From assembly GCF_017811755.1 (NCBI RefSeq), contig NZ_JADDJF010000007.1, positions 1-64,000 of the forward strand: DNA of 64,000 nucleotides. The letters run 5' to 3'. This DNA comes from Pararhodobacter sp. SW119. Its GTDB lineage: Bacteria > Pseudomonadota > Alphaproteobacteria > Rhodobacterales > Rhodobacteraceae. The translations under genes and the position numbers were made by a program. Positions 1 through 8,641 of the stretch are shown here, piece by piece (within the stretch, counting starts at the first letter, position 1; each line of letters starts with the position of its first letter). A model generated the notes under the pieces. It had not been told where the DNA came from, searched no databases, and saw nothing but the letters and a program-made list of their open reading frames with translations.

Positions 1-93
1 AACTTAACCTCCAAACTGCGAAAAAATCCAAGAGTCGTGTAGTATGCGATCAGGTTAACAAATTTTCTCTTTCATAGATTTATCAGATGGATA

Positions 94-127
94 GGGCCTC
101 TGCGCAAATTGCGCAGCGGCCCTTTTT
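94..127 (+). terminator. Rho-independent terminator at the left edge
   Basis: The arms 94-98 (GGGCC) and 118-122 (GGCCC) pair around a second helix 101-105/111-115 (TGCGC/GCGCA) with loop AAATT, and a TTTTT run follows at 123-127. The T run is on the plus strand, so it would end a transcript entering from left of the window. Bases 1-93 are AT-rich and I see no gene there. On the minus strand the hairpin could also lie downstream of tyrS, but it lacks a U tract in that direction. Confidence 0.7.
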
Positions 128-153
128 CCTCTCCGCGGGGGCGGCTTCGCCGC

Positions 154-1407
154 TCACCCCTCCAGGGCGACCAGCGCATGGCGCTTGCGCCCGGCGGTCA
201 GCTTGACCGGCTCGGCCAGGTCGCCGGCGCGGATCATCAGCCCGGCATCGCTCAGCGGCGCGTCGTTGAGGCGCGCGCCCCCCTCGGCGATCAGACGCCG
301 CGCGTCCTTGCCCGATTTCGCCAGCCCCGCGCGCACGAAAAGCTGCGCGACCGACACGCCCTCGGCGGCCTCGGACGTGCTCAGCGCGATGCGCGGCAGA
401 TCCTCGCCCGTCCCGCCCTGTTCAAAGACGTCGCGCGCCGTCGACTCGGCGGTCGTCGCGGCCTCTGCCCCGTGGCAGAGGCGCGTGACCTCGTTGGCCA
501 TCCGGACCTTGGCGTCGTTGATCTCGGCGCCGCCGAGCGCACCCAGCCGATCGCATTCGTCGACCGGCAGTTCGGTGTAGAGCTTCAGGAAGCGCCCGAC
601 ATCGGCATCGGTCGTGTTGCGCCAGAACTGCCAGAACTCGTAGGGGCTCAGCATCTCGGCATTGAGCCAGATCGCCCCGCCGGCCGACTTGCCCATCTTC
701 CGCCCGTCCGAGGTGGTCAGCAGGGGCGTCGTCAGCCCGAAGACTTGGCGGTCCGCCACCCGCCGCGTCAGGTCCACGCCGTTGACGATATTGCCCCACT
801 GGTCCGACCCGCCCATCTGCAGCAGGCAGCCATGGCGGCGGTGGATTTCCAGGAAGTCGTATGCCTGCAGTATCATGTAGTTGAATTCCAGAAAGCTGAG
901 CGACTGTTCCCGGTCCAGCCGCGACTTGACGCTTTCGAAGCTCAGCATCCGGTTGACGCTGAAATGCCGCCCGATGTCGCGCAGGAATTCCAGGTAGTTC
1001 AACCCGTCCAGCCATTCGGCGTTGTTCAGCATGAGGGCGTCACCCGCGGCGTCGCCGTAGCCCAGGTATTTCGCGAAGACCTGCTGCATGCCGTCGATAT
1101 TGGCGGCGATCTGATCGGGGCCCAGCAGCGGCCGCTCCTCGGCCCGGAAGGACGGATCGCCCACCTTGGTCGTGCCGCCGCCCATCAGCGTGATCGGCTT
1201 GTGCCCGGTCTTCTGCAGCCAGCGCAGCAGCATGATGTTCAGCAGATGCCCTACATGCAGCGATTTCGCCGTCGCGTCATAGCCGATATAGGCCGGCACG
1301 GTGCCCTTCATCAGCGCCTCGTCCAGGCCCTGCATGTCGGTGCAGTCGGCGAGGAATCCGCGCGCGATGATCGTGGTCAGGAAATCCGACTTGGGGCGGT
1401 AGGTCAT
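154..1407 (-). CDS. tyrS: Tyrosyl-tRNA synthetase
   Basis: Charges tRNA-Tyr with tyrosine in the cytoplasm. The protein has 417 residues, the normal bacterial length. Class I signatures are visible: HVGH at residues 51-54 (HIGH motif) inside [15 protein letters not shown], the [10 protein letters not shown] tyrosine-binding segment near 197-206, and KMGKS at 237-241 (the KMSKS/KFGKS loop). The C-terminal ~80 residues look like the S4-type RNA-binding domain. The start is the ATG at 1407, with only a weak ribosome-binding site. It is divergent from anmK, with 68 bp between the starts. Confident call. Confidence 0.97.
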   Translation of the reverse strand: MTYRPKSDFLTTIIARGFLADCTDMQGLDEALMKGTVPAYIGYDATAKSLHVGHLLNIMLLRWLQKTGHKPITLMGGGTTKVGDPSFRAEERPLLGPDQIAANIDGMQQVFAKYLGYGDAAGDALMLNNAEWLDGLNYLEFLRDIGRHFSVNRMLSFESVKSRLDREQSLSFLEFNYMILQAYDFLEIHRRHGCLLQMGGSDQWGNIVNGVDLTRRVADRQVFGLTTPLLTTSDGRKMGKSAGGAIWLNAEMLSPYEFWQFWRNTTDADVGRFLKLYTELPVDECDRLGALGGAEINDAKVRMANEVTRLCHGAEAATTAESTARDVFEQGGTGEDLPRIALSTSEAAEGVSVAQLFVRAGLAKSGKDARRLIAEGGARLNDAPLSDAGLMIRAGDLAEPVKLTAGRKRHALVALEG

Positions 1408-1475
1408 TTTGTCACTTGTCCCGGTCTGCGGCTCGCGTGTCTATAGACCGAAGGCAAGGTGGAGGAAAAGAACCG

Positions 1476-2558
1476 ATGCACGCGGACAGGCTGCGGGTCT
1501 TAGGGATGATGTCGGGCACTTCGCTCGACGGGGTGGACGCGGCGGTGCTGGAGACCGACGGCGAGGCAATCCTCGGCTTCGGCCCCAGCGCCTATCGCCC
1601 CTATTCCGAGGCCGAGCGTGCGGTTCTGCGTGCGGCCCTGGGCACCTGGCAGGGTGCGGCGCCGGCCGACGCCGCGGCGCGGGTGGTCGAGGCTGCACAT
1701 GCGGACCTGCTGGCGGGGTTCGACGCGGTCGACCTGGTGGGCTTTCACGGCCAGACGCTGGCGCATGATCCCGGCCGGCGCGGGACGCATCAGGCCGGGT
1801 CGGGCGCGCGGCTGGCGTCGGAGTCGGGCCGGCCGGTGGCCTGGGATTTCCGCAGCGCCGACGTGGCGGCGGGCGGGCAGGGGGCGCCGCTGGCCCCCTT
1901 CTACCACCACGCGCTGGCGCGCTGGATGGGGGCTGAAGCGCCGCTGGTGTTCCTCAACATCGGCGGCGTGGCGAACGTGACCTGGGTGGACCCGACCGAC
2001 CCGGCGCCCGAAACCGCCTGCCGCGCCTTCGACTGCGGGCCGGGCAACGCGCCGATGGACGACTACGCCGCCGCCATCCTGGCCCAGCCGCGCGACGAAG
2101 GGGGCGCGCAGGCGCTGTCCGGGCGCCCGGTTGTGGCACGGCTGGCGGAATTCGCGACCGATCCGTTCTTCGCGCTCGCCCCGCCCAAATCGCTCGACCG
2201 GGCAGCGCCGGCGCCGGACGTGTCGGGGCTGGCGCCCGCTGACGCTCTGGCGACCCTGGCCGCCGCGGTGGCCGAGGGGGTGGCGCGCGCGTTCGACCAT
2301 TTCCCGGTGCCGCCCCAGCGCGTGCTGGTCTGCGGCGGCGGGCGGCACAACCGGGCGCTGATGGCGCAGCTTGCCGCGCGCCTGCCCTGCCCGGTGGCCC
2401 CGGTCGAGGCGGCGGACCTGGACGGCGACATGATCGAGGCGCAGGCCTTCGCCTATCTCGCGGCGCGGGTCCTGCGCGACCTGCCGTTGTCGGCGCCGGG
2501 GACCACGGGGGTCGCGGCGCCGACCCGCGGCGGACGCATCAGCCGTCCGCCTGCGTGA
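1476..2558 (+). CDS. anmK: Anhydro-N-acetylmuramic acid kinase
   Basis: Phosphorylates and opens 1,6-anhydro-MurNAc to MurNAc-6-phosphate in cytoplasmic cell-wall recycling. It is 360 residues, the usual family size. Visible family motifs are MMSGTSLDGVDAA at residues 11-23, GFHGQT, FDCGPGNAPMDDY, and a C-terminal CGGGRHN segment of the ASKHA fold. The ATG at 1476 is chosen because GGAGG stands at 1461-1465; an upstream ATG at 1416 is in frame but adds a non-homologous leader. Its 3' end overlaps the convergent TetR gene by 20 bp. The downstream murQ etherase gene is not in the window. Confidence 0.95.
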   Translation: MHADRLRVLGMMSGTSLDGVDAAVLETDGEAILGFGPSAYRPYSEAERAVLRAALGTWQGAAPADAAARVVEAAHADLLAGFDAVDLVGFHGQTLAHDPGRRGTHQAGSGARLASESGRPVAWDFRSADVAAGGQGAPLAPFYHHALARWMGAEAPLVFLNIGGVANVTWVDPTDPAPETACRAFDCGPGNAPMDDYAAAILAQPRDEGGAQALSGRPVVARLAEFATDPFFALAPPKSLDRAAPAPDVSGLAPADALATLAAAVAEGVARAFDHFPVPPQRVLVCGGGRHNRALMAQLAARLPCPVAPVEAADLDGDMIEAQAFAYLAARVLRDLPLSAPGTTGVAAPTRGGRISRPPA

Positions 2559-3156
2559 CGGGAACCGGCGTCAGAAGCCGCTCGAACAGCATTTCCAGAA
2601 ACGCCTCGGCCCCGTCCAGCGGGTCAGCGCCGTCGCGGAGCAGGCGGATCTGCGCATCGAAATCGGCATAGTGCTGCGTCAGCGCCCAGATCGAGAAGAT
2701 CAGGTGATAGGGATCGATCGGCGCCAGCCGCCCGGCCGCGACCCAACCCTGGATCACGCGCACGCGATCCTCGACCAGCGCCTTCAGGTCGGTCGAGATG
2801 AAGCCGGACATCCGCGGGGCGCCCTGCAGGATCTCGTTTGCAAACAAGCGGCTTTCGCGCGGAAACTCACCGGCCATCTGAAGCTTGTGGCGCATGTAGG
2901 ACATGATCTCGGCCCGTGGATCGCCGGCGGGATCGATCGCCTTGAGCGGATCGATCCAGGTGGCGAGCAACGCGCCCAGCAGCGCCGCGTGGATCGATTC
3001 CTTGCTGTCGAAGTAATAGAGCAGGTTGGGTTTCGACAGTCCCGCCTCGACCGCGATCTGGTCCAGCGTCGCGCCGCGGAACCCCTGCGCCGAAAACACT
3101 TCCAGCGCGGCGTCGAGGATACGCCGGCGGTTGCGTTTCTGGATGCGCGTCGTCAT
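2539..3156 (-). CDS. TetR-family regulator, RutR/YcdC-like (second of a tandem pair)
   Basis: A 205-residue TetR repressor. The N-terminal helix-turn-helix is seen as RRILDAALEVF...GATLDQIAVEAGLSKPNLLYYF (about residues 11-46). The C-terminal part matches the RutR (YcdC) ligand-binding domain: LFANEILQGAP, RVIQGWVAAG and WALTQHYADF. RutR senses uracil/thymine in E. coli, and this gene lies beside pyrimidine-catabolic genes. The start ATG at 3156 overlaps the stop of the preceding TetR gene (ATGA, 3153-3156), so the two are translationally coupled. Which of the two senses which ligand cannot be told. Confidence 0.85.
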   Translation of the reverse strand: MTTRIQKRNRRRILDAALEVFSAQGFRGATLDQIAVEAGLSKPNLLYYFDSKESIHAALLGALLATWIDPLKAIDPAGDPRAEIMSYMRHKLQMAGEFPRESRLFANEILQGAPRMSGFISTDLKALVEDRVRVIQGWVAAGRLAPIDPYHLIFSIWALTQHYADFDAQIRLLRDGADPLDGAEAFLEMLFERLLTPVPVTQADG

Positions 3157-3800
3157 CGCCCCGCCCCGATGCCGATGCCGCGCAGGATGATGCCGCAGAC
3201 CGTCTCTGTCGCCGCGTCCCACTGCGCGTCGGACAGCGGGCCGTCGTTCAGCGTCTCGATCTGGTGGGCGAAGTCGGCGTAATGCTGCGTCGTCGCCCAG
3301 ATCATGTAGAGCAGCCACCGCGGATCGACCTCCCGCATCTCGCCCGCGGCGATCCAGCGGCGGATCACCCGAACCCGCGATTCGGTCCATTCCCGCAGCG
3401 TCGATTCGAGGAAGTCCTGGATGATCGGCGCGCCATGCATCACCTCGTTCGCCCAGACCTTCGATCCATACCTGTGCGCGCGCGACAGGTCCATCTTGCG
3501 GGTGATGTAGCGACGCAGCGCGACCTCGGGCGTGGCCGAGCTTTCGAAACTGTCCGCGGCCTCCAGCCAGACCAGGAAGATGCGCTCGACCACCCGGCGG
3601 TAGAGTTGCTTCTTCGAGGCGAAATAGTAGTGCAGGTTGGCTTTCGGCAGGGCGCAGAGATCCGCGATCGCCTGCATCGTCGCGCCGCCGAAACCTGCCT
3701 CCGCAAAGACCCGCTCGGCCGCATCGAGAATCGCGCGCTCCGTTTCCTCGCGCGCGCCGGCCCGGTTGCCTTGTCTCTCAGCGTGTTCCGCCTTAGCCAT
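3153..3800 (-). CDS. rutR: TetR-family regulator, RutR-like (first of a tandem pair)
   Basis: A 215-residue TetR protein and paralogue of its downstream neighbour. The HTH spans about residues 19-55 (AILDAAERVFAEAGF, LPKANLHYYF). The C-terminal domain carries the same RutR/YcdC-type signatures: VWANEVMHGAP, RVIRRWIAAGEM and WATTQHYADFAHQI. The ATG at 3800 is chosen over longer in-frame starts because the homology begins there. It is divergent from the ureidopropionase gene, and a RutR-box-like palindrome lies at 3829-3844, 28 bp before its start, which fits autoregulation plus control of the catabolic operon. The symbol is by similarity only. Confidence 0.8.
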   Translation of the reverse strand: MAKAEHAERQGNRAGAREETERAILDAAERVFAEAGFGGATMQAIADLCALPKANLHYYFASKKQLYRRVVERIFLVWLEAADSFESSATPEVALRRYITRKMDLSRAHRYGSKVWANEVMHGAPIIQDFLESTLREWTESRVRVIRRWIAAGEMREVDPRWLLYMIWATTQHYADFAHQIETLNDGPLSDAQWDAATETVCGIILRGIGIGAGR

Positions 3801-3828
3801 GGGCGATTTCCGGGCCTTCCGAATGAAC

Positions 3829-3844
3829 TTGACTGAATGGTCAG
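3829..3844. promoter_or_regulatory. RutR-like operator
   Basis: The sequence TTGACTGAATGGTCAG matches the known RutR consensus TTGACCA-NN-TGGTCAA at 11 of 14 defined positions and is nearly palindromic. It sits in the 229-bp divergent region between the TetR pair and the amidohydrolase gene, the expected place for a shared operator. A TATACT at 3890-3895 could be a -10 box for the catabolic operon, but I see no good -35 partner. Confidence 0.65.
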
Positions 3845-4029
3845 GCCTGCTAGCGTCGGCTTCGCCGTGAAACCCGTCCGTCGCCCGGTTATACTGGAAG
3901 ACCATGCCAATTGAAGCCCGGTCGTGTATCGTGGTTGCAGGATATCCCGGGTGCGGAAGCCCGGGACGCCGGCGGGCGTGATCGAAGGCGAGGGTGGCGG
4001 CAGACCACCTCGAACCACAGGAGAGAGAC

Positions 4030-5280
4030 ATGAACGCACCCGCTGCCAACATGCGAATCGATGCCGACCGCCTCTGGGATTCGATCCATGAGATGGCCGA
4101 GATCGGCCCGGGCGTGGCTGGCGGCAACAACCGCCAGACGCTAACCGATGCGGATGCCGAGGGTCGCGCGCTGTTTCGGAAGTGGTGCGAGGCGGCGGGC
4201 CTAGCGGTTGGCGTCGACGAGATGGGGACGATGTTCGCCACCCGCCCGGGTGAAGACCCGGAAGCGCTGCCGGTCTACGTCGGCAGCCATCTGGATACGC
4301 AGCCCACCGGTGGGCGCTATGACGGGGTGCTGGGGGTTCTGGGCGGGTTGGAGATCGTGCGCACGCTCAACGACCTCGGCGTCCGGACGAAACACCCGAT
4401 CGTGGTCACCAACTGGACGAACGAGGAAGGCACGCGGTTCGCGCCGGCGATGCTGGCCTCGGGCGTCTTTGCGGGCGTGATCGACCAAGATTGGGCCTAC
4501 AACCGCGTGGACGCCAAGGGCAAGCGCTTCGGGGACGAGCTGGACCGCATCGGCTGGAAGGGCGAGGAGAAGGTGGGCGCACGCAAGATGCGCGCCTTCT
4601 TCGAGCTGCATATCGAGCAGGGTCCGATCCTTGAAGCCGAGGGCAAGGATGTGGGCATCGTCACCCATGGCCAGGGCCTCAGGTGGATCGAATGCACGGT
4701 GACCGGCAAGGGCCAGCATACCGGCTCAACCCCGATGTACATGCGCCGCAACGCGGGCCGCGCGCTGGCGCGCGTGACCGAACTGGTGCACGAGATCGCC
4801 ATCGCCCGCCAGCCCAACGCCGTGGGCGCCATCGGGCATATCGATGTCTATCCCAACAGCCGCAACATCATCCCCGAGAAGGTGGTCTTCACGGTCGATT
4901 TCCGCTCCCACGTGCTGGAGACGCTGGAAGAGATGGTGGCCGAGTTCCTGGAAAACGCGCCGGGCGTCTGCGCCGATATCGGGGTGAAGTTCAAGGCCGA
5001 GATCGCCGGCCAGTTCGACCCGCCGGCCTTTGACGAGACGCTGCTGGGGCGCCTGCGCGGCGCGGCGGAGCGGCTGGGCTACAGCTACATGGACATCGTC
5101 TCGGGCGCGGGGCACGACGCCTGCTGGATCAATCGCGTGGCGCCCACGGCGATGATCATGTGTCCTTGCGTGGATGGGCTGAGCCACAACGAGGCCGAGG
5201 ACATCAGCAAGGATTGGGCGGCGGCGGGCACCGATGTGTTGCTGCACGCCGTCCTCGAAACCGCGGAGATCGTGGACTAG
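4030..5280 (+). CDS. hyuC: Zn-dependent amidohydrolase (beta-ureidopropionase / N-carbamoyl-amino-acid hydrolase family)
   Basis: A 416-residue M20-type hydrolase that releases ammonia and CO2 from N-carbamoyl-beta-alanine or N-carbamoyl-amino acids, the last step of reductive pyrimidine or hydantoin breakdown. Metal-binding motifs are GSHLDTQPTGG at 85-95 (H87, D98), NEEGTRF, HIEQGP and the late GAGHDA / GLSHNE segments. The dimerisation-domain signature NSRNIIPEKV is present. The ATG at 4030 has AGGAGAGA just upstream. It is followed by dihydropyrimidinase, supporting the pyrimidine role; true specificity (ureidopropionate or other carbamoyl amino acids) is not settled by sequence. Confidence 0.9.
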   Translation: MNAPAANMRIDADRLWDSIHEMAEIGPGVAGGNNRQTLTDADAEGRALFRKWCEAAGLAVGVDEMGTMFATRPGEDPEALPVYVGSHLDTQPTGGRYDGVLGVLGGLEIVRTLNDLGVRTKHPIVVTNWTNEEGTRFAPAMLASGVFAGVIDQDWAYNRVDAKGKRFGDELDRIGWKGEEKVGARKMRAFFELHIEQGPILEAEGKDVGIVTHGQGLRWIECTVTGKGQHTGSTPMYMRRNAGRALARVTELVHEIAIARQPNAVGAIGHIDVYPNSRNIIPEKVVFTVDFRSHVLETLEEMVAEFLENAPGVCADIGVKFKAEIAGQFDPPAFDETLLGRLRGAAERLGYSYMDIVSGAGHDACWINRVAPTAMIMCPCVDGLSHNEAEDISKDWAAAGTDVLLHAVLETAEIVD

Positions 5281-5345
5281 CGGGCCGCGGGGGGCCAGCC
5301 CCCCGCACCCCCCGCCAAGGGGGGCGGCGCGCCCCCCTTGGAACC
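5281..5345. repeat. Intergenic double stem-loop repeat
   Basis: Two perfect G/C hairpins lie back to back between hyuC and hydA: arms 5287-5295/5298-5306 (9 bp) and 5315-5325/5331-5341 (11 bp). There is no U tract. It resembles the G6/C6 hairpins found at the other intergenic repeats in this window but lacks their ATATTT...GATGAAG tail, so it is a related or separate class. Confidence 0.65.
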
Positions 5346-5399
5346 CCGCGGACCAAACCCGCAATCAGAGAGGGCCGAGGCCCCGACAGGGAGTAGAGA

Positions 5400-6854
5400 A
5401 TGGCAAGCACCGTCATCCGCAACGGCACGATCGTCACCCACGATCTGACCTACGCCGCCGATGTGAAGGTCGAGGGCGGCAAGATCGTCGAGATCGGGCC
5501 GAACCTGTCGGGCGACAGCGAACTGGATGCCACCGGCTGCTACGTCATGCCCGGCGGCATCGACCCGCATACGCACCTGGAGATGCCCTTCATGGGCACC
5601 TATTCCACCGACGACTTCGAAAGCGGCACGCGCGCCGCCTTGGCGGGCGGCACCACGATGGTCGTCGATTTCGTCCTGCCGGGCCAGGGCCAGGGGCTGA
5701 TGGACGCGGTGAAGATGTGGCACAACAAGTCCACCCGCGCCAACTGCGACTACTCCTATCACATGGCGATCACCTGGTGGGGCGAGGAGGTCTGGAAGGG
5801 AATCGAGGAAAGCGCGAATGCCGGGATCACCAGCTTCAAGCATTTCCTCGCCTACAAGGGCGCGCTGATGGTCAACGACGACGAGCTTTTCGCCAGCTTC
5901 CGCCGCGTCGGCGATGTCGGCGGGCTGGCCATGGTCCATGCCGAGAACGGCGATGTCGTGGCCGAACTCACCGCGAAACTTCTGGCCGAGGGCAACTCGG
6001 GCCCCGAAGGTCACGCCTATTCCCGCCCGCCGCAGGTCGAGGGCGAGGCCACCAACCGCGCCATCATGATCGCCGACACGGCCGGCGTGCCGCTCTATGT
6101 CGTCCATGTCAGCTGCGAGGACAGCCACGAGGCGGTCCGCCGCGCCCGCCAGCAGGGCAAGCGCGTCTTCGGTGAGCCCCTGATCCAGCACTTGACGCTT
6201 GACGAGAGCGAATACTTCCACGCCGACTGGGACCACGCCGCCCGTCGCGTGATGTCGCCGCCCTTCCGCAACAAGATGCATCAGGACAGCCTCTGGGCCG
6301 GGCTGCAGGCGGGCTCGCTCTCGGTCGTCGCCACCGACCATTGCGCCTTCACCACCGAGCAGAAGCGCTTCGGTCTCGGTGATTTCTCCAAGATCCCCAA
6401 CGGCACCGGCGGGCTGGAGGACCGGATGCCCATGCTCTGGACGCATGGGGTGGGCACCGGGCGGCTGACCCCCAACGAATTCGTCGCGTTGACCTCGACC
6501 AACGCGGCGAAGATCTTCAACCTCTACCCGCAGAAGGGCGCGGTGCGCGTCGGCTCGGACGCCGACCTGGTCGTCTGGGACCCCGAGAAGGAGAAGACGA
6601 TCACCGCCGGCACCCAGCAGTCGGCCATCGACTACAACGTCTTCGAGGGCAAGAAGGTCAAGGGCCTGCCGCGCTTCACCCTGACCCGCGGCAAGGTCGC
6701 GGTCCATGACGGCGACATGCGCACCGAGGAAGGCCACGGCCAGTTCGTCGGCCGCGAGGCGCGCCCCGCCGTCAACCGCGCGCTAAGCCAGTGGAAGGAT
6801 CTGACCGCGCCGCGGCCGGTCACCCGCACCGGCATTCCCGCGACGGGGGTCTGA
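5400..6854 (+). CDS. hydA: Dihydropyrimidinase (D-hydantoinase)
   Basis: Hydrolyses dihydrouracil/dihydrothymine (or 5-substituted hydantoins) to N-carbamoyl-beta-amino acids. The protein has 484 residues. The binuclear metal centre is visible: H57 and H59 in GGIDPHTHLE, the carboxylated lysine K153 in SFKHFLAYKG, then histidines in YVVHVSCED and the ATDHCAF aspartate segment. The ATG at 5400 follows GGGAGTAGAGA. It lies between the carbamoylase and the transporter genes and overlaps the ATPase start by one base (TGATG). Dihydropyrimidine dehydrogenase genes, which would supply the substrate, are not in the window. Confidence 0.95.
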   Translation: MASTVIRNGTIVTHDLTYAADVKVEGGKIVEIGPNLSGDSELDATGCYVMPGGIDPHTHLEMPFMGTYSTDDFESGTRAALAGGTTMVVDFVLPGQGQGLMDAVKMWHNKSTRANCDYSYHMAITWWGEEVWKGIEESANAGITSFKHFLAYKGALMVNDDELFASFRRVGDVGGLAMVHAENGDVVAELTAKLLAEGNSGPEGHAYSRPPQVEGEATNRAIMIADTAGVPLYVVHVSCEDSHEAVRRARQQGKRVFGEPLIQHLTLDESEYFHADWDHAARRVMSPPFRNKMHQDSLWAGLQAGSLSVVATDHCAFTTEQKRFGLGDFSKIPNGTGGLEDRMPMLWTHGVGTGRLTPNEFVALTSTNAAKIFNLYPQKGAVRVGSDADLVVWDPEKEKTITAGTQQSAIDYNVFEGKKVKGLPRFTLTRGKVAVHDGDMRTEEGHGQFVGREARPAVNRALSQWKDLTAPRPVTRTGIPATGV

Positions 6855-7645
6855 TGCGCGACGCCTCACTGGTGCCGGTGATCGCGGCGCAGGGACTGGG
6901 CCTGACCTTCCGGACGGCCGACGGCCCGGTGCATGCGCTCAAGGACATCGACCTCACGATCCACAAGGGCGAATTCGTCAGCTTCATCGGCCCGTCGGGC
7001 TGCGGCAAGACGACCTTCCTGCGCGTGATCGCGGATCTGGAAGCACCGACCGAAGGCACGATCACCGTCAACGGCATGTCGCCCGGGGACGCCCGCCGTG
7101 CCCGCGCCTATGGCTACGTGTTCCAGGCCGCGGGCCTCTACCCCTGGCGCACGATCGAGGGCAACGTGAAGCTGCCGCTGGAGATCATGGGCTATTCCCG
7201 CGCTGAGCGCGCCGAACGCGCGCGCCGGGTGCTGGAACTGGTGGAGTTGACCGGGTTCGAGAAGAAGTTTCCCTGGCAGCTCTCGGGGGGCATGCAGCAG
7301 CGCGCCTCCATCGCTCGCGCGCTGGCCTTCGATGCCGACATCCTGCTGATGGACGAACCCTTCGGCGCCCTGGACGAAATCGTGCGCGACCGCCTGAACG
7401 AGGAGTTGCTGAAGCTCTGGGCGCGGACCGAAAAGACCATCGGTTTCGTCACCCACTCGATCCCCGAGGCGGTCTACCTGTCGACCAAGATCGTCGTCAT
7501 GTCCCCCCGCCCGGGGCGCATCACCGACGTGATCGACAGCCCCCTGCCGCGCGAGCGCCCGCTGGATATCCGCGACAGCCGCGAGTTCATCGACATCGCC
7601 CACCGCGTCCGCGAGGGGCTCCGGGCGGGCCACGTCGATGACTGA
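6854..7645 (+). CDS. ABC transporter ATP-binding protein (SsuB/TauB/ThiZ class)
   Basis: The ATPase of the importer encoded with it, 263 residues. Walker A is GPSGCGKTT at 46-54, the signature is LSGGMQQR, and Walker B is ILLMDEPFGALDE with a following switch histidine in VTHSIPEA. The ATG at 6854 overlaps the hydA stop (TGATG), so coupled translation is expected. With two permeases and an NMT1-like binding protein it forms a complete importer. The location argues for uptake of pyrimidines or hydantoin-like compounds, but the class also carries sulfonates, taurine and thiamine precursors. Confidence 0.93.
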   Translation: MRDASLVPVIAAQGLGLTFRTADGPVHALKDIDLTIHKGEFVSFIGPSGCGKTTFLRVIADLEAPTEGTITVNGMSPGDARRARAYGYVFQAAGLYPWRTIEGNVKLPLEIMGYSRAERAERARRVLELVELTGFEKKFPWQLSGGMQQRASIARALAFDADILLMDEPFGALDEIVRDRLNEELLKLWARTEKTIGFVTHSIPEAVYLSTKIVVMSPRPGRITDVIDSPLPRERPLDIRDSREFIDIAHRVREGLRAGHVDD

Positions 7646-7657
7646 GTCTGCTCCGCC

Positions 7658-7719
7658 TTCATCTGTCCTGAAATATCCCGGGGGGAGTCCCTGCAAGGGG
7701 ACGGGGGGCAGCGCCCCCC
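7658..7719 (-). repeat. Intergenic repeat, GGACAGATGAAG family (copy 1, reversed)
   Basis: Read on the minus strand it gives a G6C hairpin (7703-7719), a second small hairpin, then CCCGGGATATTTCAGGACAG and ATGAAG. The same order occurs at 16861-16915, 37825-37890 (reversed), 41621-41684 and 47773-47846. It fills the 102-bp gap between the ATPase and first permease of the importer operon. Confidence 0.75.
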
Positions 7720-7747
7720 ATACCCCACCCGCGCCACCGAGGCCGGC

Positions 7748-8641
7748 ATGAGAAACCTGCTGCCCGTCCTCACCGTCGCCCTCGCGCTGATCGCGGCCTG
7801 GTATGTCGCCGTCGTGCCGATGAACGCGCAGTGGGAGCGGGATCAGGCCGCGCGGGCCGGCACCGAACTGGCCTTCGGCGACCTCGTTGCCCGGACCATG
7901 GCGCAGGACCGACCCCGCCTGCCGGCGCCGCACCAGGTCGTGGCCGAGCTTTGGGAGTCGACCTGGGTGGAGGAACGCCACGGCCGCCGTGGCTGGTGGA
8001 ACACCGGGTCGCTGTCCAACCGCAGCCTCGTCTGGCACGGCTGGGTCACGCTGTCGGCGACGATGCTGGGCTTTCTGATCGGCACCGGGCTGGGCGTACT
8101 TCTCGCCATCGGCATCGTCTACAACCGGGCGATGGACGCCAGCGTGATGCCCTGGGCGATCGCCAGCCAGACCATCCCGATCATCGCGCTGGCGCCGATG
8201 ATCATCGTGGTGCTGAACTCGGTCGGCATCACCGGGCTGATCCCGAAATCGATCATCGCGGCCTATCTCAGCTTCTTCCCGGTCGTCGTCGGCATGGTCA
8301 AGGGCCTGCGCGCGCCCGACGCGATGCAGCTCGACCAGATGAAGACCTGGAATGCCAGCGGCGTGCAGGGCTTTCTGAAACTCCGCCTGCCGTCGTCGAT
8401 GCCGTATTTCTTCGCCTCGATGAAGATCGGCATCGCCGCTGCCCTCGTCGGCACCATCGTCGGCGAACTGCCAGTCCAGCAAGGCGGCCTTGGCGTCCGG
8501 CTTCTGTCGGGCAGCTACTACGGGCAGACGGTGCAGATCTGGGCGGCGCTTTTCGGGGCGGCGATCCTGGCGGCGGTGCTGGTGGGCATCATCGGTTGGG
8601 TCCAGCGCACGACACTGAAACGCATGGGGCTGGCGCAATGA
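7748..8641 (+). CDS. ABC transporter permease 1
   Basis: A 297-residue inner-membrane permease of the BPD_transp_1 family. An N-terminal membrane anchor (residues ~5-20) is followed by a ~75-residue hydrophilic stretch and then the permease core, with hydrophobic segments near TLSATMLGFLIGTGLGVLLA and IIALAPMIIVVL. The cytoplasmic EAA-like loop is around VKGLRAPDAMQLDQMKTW, which would contact the ATPase. It ends in an ATGA overlap with permease 2. The gap before it is occupied by an intergenic repeat. Confidence 0.9.
   Translation: MRNLLPVLTVALALIAAWYVAVVPMNAQWERDQAARAGTELAFGDLVARTMAQDRPRLPAPHQVVAELWESTWVEERHGRRGWWNTGSLSNRSLVWHGWVTLSATMLGFLIGTGLGVLLAIGIVYNRAMDASVMPWAIASQTIPIIALAPMIIVVLNSVGITGLIPKSIIAAYLSFFPVVVGMVKGLRAPDAMQLDQMKTWNASGVQGFLKLRLPSSMPYFFASMKIGIAAALVGTIVGELPVQQGGLGVRLLSGSYYGQTVQIWAALFGAAILAAVLVGIIGWVQRTTLKRMGLAQ

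Noticed and set aside
1-93. AT-rich left edge with TTAACCT...AGGTTAA halves
   Set aside because: The halves are about 45 bp apart and no gene is visible; the flanking context is outside the window.
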